Shown here: in pieces, positions 61,001-64,000 of the stretch
Layout of the letters: the number at the start of each line of letters is the position of its first letter
Position numbering within the stretch: position 1 is the stretch's first letter
Assembly (NCBI GenBank): GCA_903919715.1
Contig: CAIXJC010000027.1
Span: 62,001 to 126,000 of the forward strand
Origin: an uncultured bacterium
Lineage (GTDB): Bacteria; Planctomycetota; Phycisphaerae; Phycisphaerales; SM1A02
Direction of reading: 5' to 3'
Length of the DNA stretch: 64,000 bases
Position numbers and translations under genes: made by a program
The notes under the pieces: model-generated
Database searches by the model: none
The model's input: only the letters and a program-made list of their open reading frames with translations
Told to the model about the DNA's origin: nothing

Positions 61001-61086
61001 TCATTATTCAACAGGAAGCGGAAGACCTTCTCTATCCAGGTCTTTCAGATCAATTGAGCGGCTCAGCAAAGGGAGCTGGGTACTAA
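58024..61086 (+). CDS. Secretin-family protein (type II/III secretion or type IV pilus-like) with Gly-rich insert
   Basis: 1020 residues from the ATG at 58024, preceded by CGGAG at a 6-base distance; a GTG at 58003 and an ATG at 58069 are alternatives. A signal peptide (PTVLVVAALSVSLNSGVFA) is followed by a Pro/Ala-rich stretch and a TPR-like helical region (about 80-290). An N0/STN-like region (about 380-470) comes next. Around residues 505-555 there is a run of some 40 Gly with few Ser. The secretin core begins near 590 and includes 'QVDLLVQATQADQRAMTLTA', APRLTLFNGSRSWITFGG, ATIQLPNVAVTQINTAVSC, KGTILLGGRRD and VPVLSKVPFVNRFF. It probably forms an outer-membrane pore. No inner-membrane secretion genes are nearby. 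Confidence 0.9.
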   Translation: MKMFSLLPTATNRISMKIRPTVLVVAALSVSLNSGVFAVIAKPQSEPPQTPPPAPTEAAPTAPAESAPVPAADSAAAANVPMLRAQARQAMSRSQWASAADLWSAISVQVPGDAEAAKGLSDAQAALNQGSAVDKVAGDDAVRREQAQVEFDNALIRADDQFTKGDYAGAERLTTQAKMALQKSQALLSPADFDARMSKAEAELVKINSAKTANAEAAKVTGGQETKQAITAQNRQELEQRQRTINEDMVRVRQLQSELKYQEALEVVEEILFIDPTNPSALAMRDVLQSGILYRRYSELQRRRSFAFSEFAVDSQASFIPPKVNLSGPGPRSLDAEMSYPEDWPALSVRREGAYAASGFRDSDVDRKAIARMQEKTRVDFPDSPFSSVIEFFQTETKLPFYVDYKSLRAAEPPLEKDSTVNLSMPAPISWAAALDMVLRSTEAEGASSGRDGADNRPDWMVENGMVVVASATELALRRVTIVYDIRDLLYQVPYFDNAPNFNVDAALNQGGGQQGGGGGGGGGGGSGGGGFGGGGGGGSGGGGGSGGGGSLFGSGGDAGIADERAQTLTRLKELIKYLVPEALWDAGSLSESRLDDFSGNLIVTATPKTHRDIMNLLAQLRAVRAIQINIESRLIAVEVQWFEQIGLDFDLYFNANPGLYDAALDQDPNFQLRDFFFQNTKGRTGRLKNPVTFGGLGQTDAAAVANGINTTATGSALGTPGPGGQNIIYQQQGIYEPLGVRRNGTNYPGGNVSNGMSPVNVQQEGLPLIQLLGAGLKGTVAAASLANPALSVGFTYLDDVQVDLLVQATQADQRAMTLTAPRLTLFNGSRSWITFGGSQAYVANVQAQTGDSSGAFTPIVQNLKTGFVLDIEAVTSADRRYVSMTVQFAQNILIGFDTQEVQGAAGGGDFGRSSQFNATIQLPNVAVTQINTAVSCPDKGTILLGGRRDVNETEIEVGVPVLSKVPFVNRFFTNSVTSKLETTTLLLIRPEIIIQQEAEDLLYPGLSDQLSGSAKGAGY

Positions 61087-61090
61087 ACAA

Positions 61091-61456
61091 ATGAGCCCAG
61101 AAAATTCCCGCATTCGCGTTACGGACATCGGCGGAGTGATGCGCGTTGAATTTGTCGACCGAGACATTCTTGACGAGTCAGCCATTCGGCAGATCAGCAA
61201 AGAACTTTTGCAGCGGATCGAATCATCGCCAGTGCCACGAATGCTTATCTCGTTTCAAGGGGTAGAACATCTTTCTTCCGCTGCGCTTGGAACCCTCATC
61301 ACGATCAATAGTTTGTCGAAGAAGAGAGGTGGCCAATTGCGCCTTTCTGACATCAAGCCTTCGATCATGGAAGTTTTCACGATCACGAAACTCAACAAGC
61401 TCTTTCATATTTCCGAGACTGCGGAGAAGGCGCTTGACGGTTTTGGTGGCAAATGA
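61091..61456 (+). CDS. STAS-domain anti-sigma-factor antagonist
   Basis: 121 residues, the size of a stand-alone STAS protein (SpoIIAA/RsbV type). The segment LISFQGVEHLSSAALGTLITI holds the conserved phospho-acceptor position (usually DSSGL), with Ser-Ser retained; 'KRGGQLRLSDIKPSIMEVFT' and LNKLFHISETAEKAL follow the family. It starts 4 bases after the secretin stop and precedes a HATPase kinase by 18 bases. A STAS protein with a serine kinase is the classic partner-switching pair: the kinase phosphorylates the STAS protein, and unphosphorylated STAS sequesters the kinase. No sigma factor or phosphatase gene is in view, so the regulated target is unknown. Confidence 0.88.
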   Translation: MSPENSRIRVTDIGGVMRVEFVDRDILDESAIRQISKELLQRIESSPVPRMLISFQGVEHLSSAALGTLITINSLSKKRGGQLRLSDIKPSIMEVFTITKLNKLFHISETAEKALDGFGGK

Positions 61457-61474
61457 AGTCAAGGTAGTTCACCG

Positions 61475-61906
61475 ATGATGCCTCCATCTCATTCCGCCAG
61501 CGAAGGCTCTGTGAAGCTGTATGAGAAGAACAAGGAGATCGAGGGGGTTCAGGATCAAATCGCTGACGCCTTGCAGAAGTTTGCATATCCAGAGGCTGCG
61601 ATGTTCGCGATTCGCCTCTCCCTTGAAGAGGCGATGATGAATGGTTTTCGACATGGAAATCTCGAAGATCCGACGAAAACGGTGGAGGTTCGTTGGCACA
61701 TTGATTCCGAAGTTGCCAACTTTCACGTCATTGATCAGGGCGAAGGGTTCGATCCTGAAGCCGTTCCGGACCCGACGTTGGATGAAAATCTCGAAATCCC
61801 ATCGGGCCGTGGCCTGATGTTGATTCGCGCGTACATGTCCGATGCGCACTATCACCTTCCCGGAAACCATCTTGAGATGAGTTTCAAGCGGATGGCAAAG
61901 TCGTGA
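61475..61906 (+). CDS. Anti-sigma regulatory factor, RsbW-type serine/threonine kinase (HATPase)
   Basis: 143 residues. A GHKL ATPase fold with the N-box FAIRLSLEEAMMNGFRHGN, whose Glu and Asn bind Mg-ATP, the G1 box VIDQGEGFDPEAVPDP and the G2 loop SGRGLMLIRAYMSD. This is the single-domain form of RsbW/SpoIIAB. It probably phosphorylates the STAS protein encoded just upstream. The start at 61475 has a second Met right after it. Its stop overlaps the next gene's GTG (GTGA), so the regulator is tied to a Gfo/Idh/MocA dehydrogenase. Confidence 0.9.
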   Translation: MMPPSHSASEGSVKLYEKNKEIEGVQDQIADALQKFAYPEAAMFAIRLSLEEAMMNGFRHGNLEDPTKTVEVRWHIDSEVANFHVIDQGEGFDPEAVPDPTLDENLEIPSGRGLMLIRAYMSDAHYHLPGNHLEMSFKRMAKS

Positions 61907-62955
61907 TCGCTGGAACACCACAGTCGCCACCTGCGACGATTCGCTGCGGTGTTGTTGGTGTCGGCCGCATGGGGAAGAATCACGCACGACTCTGCGCACA
62001 AATCGATGGCGCTGATTTGATCGGCGTCGTTGACGAAAGTGAAGCGAGACGGGCTGACATGGTTGAACAGTATGGGTGCGGCGCTTTCGCATCCGTCGAT
62101 GAGTTGCTCAAGGCTGGAGTTGATGCTTGTGTTATCGCAACACCGACAGTCACGCATCGTGCGATCGTTGAACAGCTTCTCGCAGCTGGCGTTCATTGTC
62201 TTGTCGAAAAGCCTTTGGCTCCAGATGAAATTCAGGCGCGTGCGATGGCGGAAGCGGCGAAGCGTGGGAGCGCGATCCTGCAAGTCGGACATGTGGTGCG
62301 TTTTGATCCCGTGATGGTGGCGATTCGCAATATCCCAGATTTGCGTCCGCGATTTGTCGAGGTCGATCGAGTTTCTCCGATGACATTTCGCTCGGTCGAT
62401 GTTGGTGTTGTGCTGGACATGATGATTCATGACCTCGATGTTCTCATTATGTTGATGGGAAATGAGCCCGAGGAAATTCACGCCAACGCGGTGAGTGTCT
62501 TGGGCGAGGCAGAAGACGTGTGCAATGCTCGCCTCGTTTTTCCGGCTGGCCCAGATGGGATTCGCTGCACTGCAAATGTGACTGCGAGTCGCTTGGCACT
62601 CAAGACAGAACGGAAGATTCGGATCATCAGCGAGGACACCTATGTTTCTGCTGATTTCGGTGAGCGTCGCGGCACTGTCGTTCGAAAAGCTGTGAACGCT
62701 GAGCAGTTGGCGGATATTCGCAAGCGTTTTCAACGAGGCGACGACTTGTCTGGTTTGAACTATCTGGAATTGGTGAAGGTGGATGCGTTGGATGTCGGCC
62801 AAGGTGAACCACTGAAGCTTCAGTTGGAAAACTTTCTCGGCTCTGTTCGGAGTGGGGGACATCCATTCGTCGACGCCGAAGCTGGTTTCGCCGCTGTTCG
62901 GACTGCTCAGCGCATCGTCGAATCCGCTCGTCGCGCTGGCGCACGAATGGTCTGA
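61903..62955 (+). CDS. Gfo/Idh/MocA-family sugar-nucleotide or polyol dehydrogenase
   Basis: 350 residues from a GTG. The Rossmann motif CGVVGVGRMGKNHARL and then LIGVVDES bind NAD(P). CVIATPTVTHRAIVEQLLAAGVHCLVEKPLA contains the EKP catalytic lysine (LVEKPLA). 'DVGVVLDMMIHDLDVLIML' is the D--IHD-D segment with the catalytic Asp/His. Cytosolic, with no Tat signal, unlike the enzyme at 6915. The length and the DMMIHDLD form recall UDP-GlcNAc 3-dehydrogenases (GnnA) and WlbA-like enzymes, but this cannot be fixed from sequence. It is coupled to the anti-sigma kinase by GTGA and followed by endonuclease IV after 12 bases. Confidence 0.88.
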   Translation: MIAGTPQSPPATIRCGVVGVGRMGKNHARLCAQIDGADLIGVVDESEARRADMVEQYGCGAFASVDELLKAGVDACVIATPTVTHRAIVEQLLAAGVHCLVEKPLAPDEIQARAMAEAAKRGSAILQVGHVVRFDPVMVAIRNIPDLRPRFVEVDRVSPMTFRSVDVGVVLDMMIHDLDVLIMLMGNEPEEIHANAVSVLGEAEDVCNARLVFPAGPDGIRCTANVTASRLALKTERKIRIISEDTYVSADFGERRGTVVRKAVNAEQLADIRKRFQRGDDLSGLNYLELVKVDALDVGQGEPLKLQLENFLGSVRSGGHPFVDAEAGFAAVRTAQRIVESARRAGARMV

Positions 62956-62967
62956 TGGATATCTACC

Positions 62968-64000
62968 GTGGCTCGACCGCTTTACGGAAGTCATCTTTCA
63001 GTTGCCGGGGGAATGCATCTTGCGATAGCTGAAGCCATGCGATTGGGAATGGATGCGCTGCAGGTCTTCACAAAAAATCAACGTCAGTGGACTTCGCCGC
63101 CGCTTCAGAGCGAGCAGGTCGAATTATGGCGTGCTGCGGTTCGTGCCACTGGCTGGGTCGATCCACAGCGCAGAATCGTCAGTCATAATTCATATCTGGT
63201 CAATCTTGCTTCGCCTGATGATGCGCAGAGAGCTCGGTCGATCGCTCTTCAGCGTGAAGAAATCGAGCGGTGCGAGACGCTTGATATCGCATGGTGTGTC
63301 ATGCATCCCGGAGCACATCTTGGTGCGCCGCGCAAAGCGAGCGCGCCCAATGTGCTACGCGCTACGCCCAACGCCGACGAACTCGCGGGATTGAAACGTA
63401 TCGCAGCGTCACTGGACAGAATCCATGCCGAAGTCCCTGGCGGGAAGACCATCACGTGCTTGGAAACAACGACGGGGTCTGGAACGAATCTGGGTTATGA
63501 CTTTTCGCATTTGGCGATCATCCGCGACTTGGTTCATGATCCGCAGCGGGTTGGAATCTGCCTCGATACTTGCCATGTCGTTGCTGCGGGATATGACATG
63601 TCGACAGTGGAAAAGTCTCAGGCGGTCATCGACGAATTTGACTCGGTCTGCGGTCTTGAAAACCTCCGCGTTGTCCACATGAACGATTCGGTCGGTGCAC
63701 TCGGTTCGCGTCGTGATCGGCACGCGCACATTGGGAAAGGCTGCTGCGGAGAGGGATGCTTTGGCAGTATTCTCGCATGCTGTGAACTGCGAGCAATTCC
63801 GATGATTCTCGAGACTCCAAAGGACGATCCGCAGGATGGGCGAGATTGGGATCTTGTCAATATCGATGCGCTCGAAGTCATTCGGTTGCGTGGCGAAACG
63901 ATGAGTGCTGGTGCGTCGCATCGCGGAGCCACACTTCGTTCGATTCTGTCAATCGTTGTCGGAGGAGTTGTGACGTTGGCGGTGTTGTCCAATCTGGTGT
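62968..64000 (+). CDS. nfo: Endonuclease IV with in-frame C-terminal membrane segment (open at right edge)
   Basis: 344 codons from a GTG at 62968 with no stop before the window edge. The start MARPLYGSHLSVAGGMHLAI is the canonical Nfo opening. Zinc-binding motifs are VSHNSYLVNLASP, WCVMHPGAHLG, TCLETTTGSGTNLG, GICLDTCHVVAAGYD, VVHMNDS, RDRHAHIGKG and MILETPKDD, all with their His, Glu and Asp ligands. The endonuclease part ends near LEVIRLRGE (residue 310). The same frame then reads MSAGASHRGATLRSILSIVV and a helix GGVVTLAVLSNL, which looks like the N-terminus of a membrane protein. Either this is a fusion or a stop codon was lost. The core cleaves abasic sites in base-excision repair. Confidence 0.85.
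   Translation, partial: MARPLYGSHLSVAGGMHLAIAEAMRLGMDALQVFTKNQRQWTSPPLQSEQVELWRAAVRATGWVDPQRRIVSHNSYLVNLASPDDAQRARSIALQREEIERCETLDIAWCVMHPGAHLGAPRKASAPNVLRATPNADELAGLKRIAASLDRIHAEVPGGKTITCLETTTGSGTNLGYDFSHLAIIRDLVHDPQRVGICLDTCHVVAAGYDMSTVEKSQAVIDEFDSVCGLENLRVVHMNDSVGALGSRRDRHAHIGKGCCGEGCFGSILACCELRAIPMILETPKDDPQDGRDWDLVNIDALEVIRLRGETMSAGASHRGATLRSILSIVVGGVVTLAVLSNLV

Noticed and set aside
1-64000. tRNA or rRNA genes, insertion sequences, prophage or plasmid genes
   Set aside because: No CCA-ending cloverleaf-like sequence, rRNA core motif, transposase or phage gene was recognised on either strand. A covariance-model scan would be decisive for tRNAs.

Overview
The window looks like chromosome of a planctomycete, most likely class Phycisphaerae (inference from gene content; no rRNA is present). 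Pointers are a secreted protein ending in two dockerin-like repeats of the type common in Phycisphaerales, a Tat-exported Gfo/Idh/MocA oxidoreductase, an exosortase with its EpsI partner inside an exopolysaccharide locus, several OprB-type porins, and a full Gram-negative outer-membrane toolkit (secretin, Wza-like lipoprotein). Coding density is high. No tRNA, rRNA, CRISPR array, insertion sequence or prophage was seen, so this reads as core chromosome.

Layout. 1-14.7 kb: carbohydrate uptake and assorted single genes (three OprB-like porins, a sugar:H+ symporter with a perfect 20-bp inverted repeat in its promoter, phosphoglycolate phosphatase, a secreted HExxH protein with a VHL beta domain, a STAS-kinase fusion, cyclophilin, an SDR/DUF2867 protein, a PiT phosphate transporter, a dockerin-like protein). 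14.8-19.9 kb: corA and, divergent from it, a tightly coupled four-gene operon of membrane proteins of unknown function, the best candidate for an undescribed system. 19.9-22.2 kb: zwf and pgl (oxidative pentose phosphate pathway). 22.2-25.1 kb: plsC-ruvA-manC-ruvX on the minus strand. 25.2-32.9 kb: carB, a lone nuoH, radA, pyrB. 33-45.1 kb: exopolysaccharide/exosortase locus (Wza-like exporter, exosortase, EpsI, a 1612-residue TPR protein, a Wzc-like protein with a degenerate P-loop, a WecA-like transferase). It runs by a GTGA overlap into a reshaped division cluster (rsmH, a LysM protein, an FtsL-like protein, ftsI) to 49.2 kb. 49.2-57.8 kb, minus strand: carA-priA, then sucA-sucB-lipoprotein. 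58-64 kb: a secretin with a glycine-rich insert, a STAS protein and a HATPase (partner-switching pair), a Gfo/Idh/MocA dehydrogenase and endonuclease IV, which is still open at the right edge.

Regulation. About fifteen genes that begin a transcription unit have a TANNNT-like hexamer only 6-9 bases upstream of the start codon, and no Shine-Dalgarno sequence. That is the layout of leaderless mRNAs. Genes inside operons instead use ATGA/GTGA overlaps or short gaps. This pattern was used to choose several start codons (2465, 14650, 15789, 31897, 57844).
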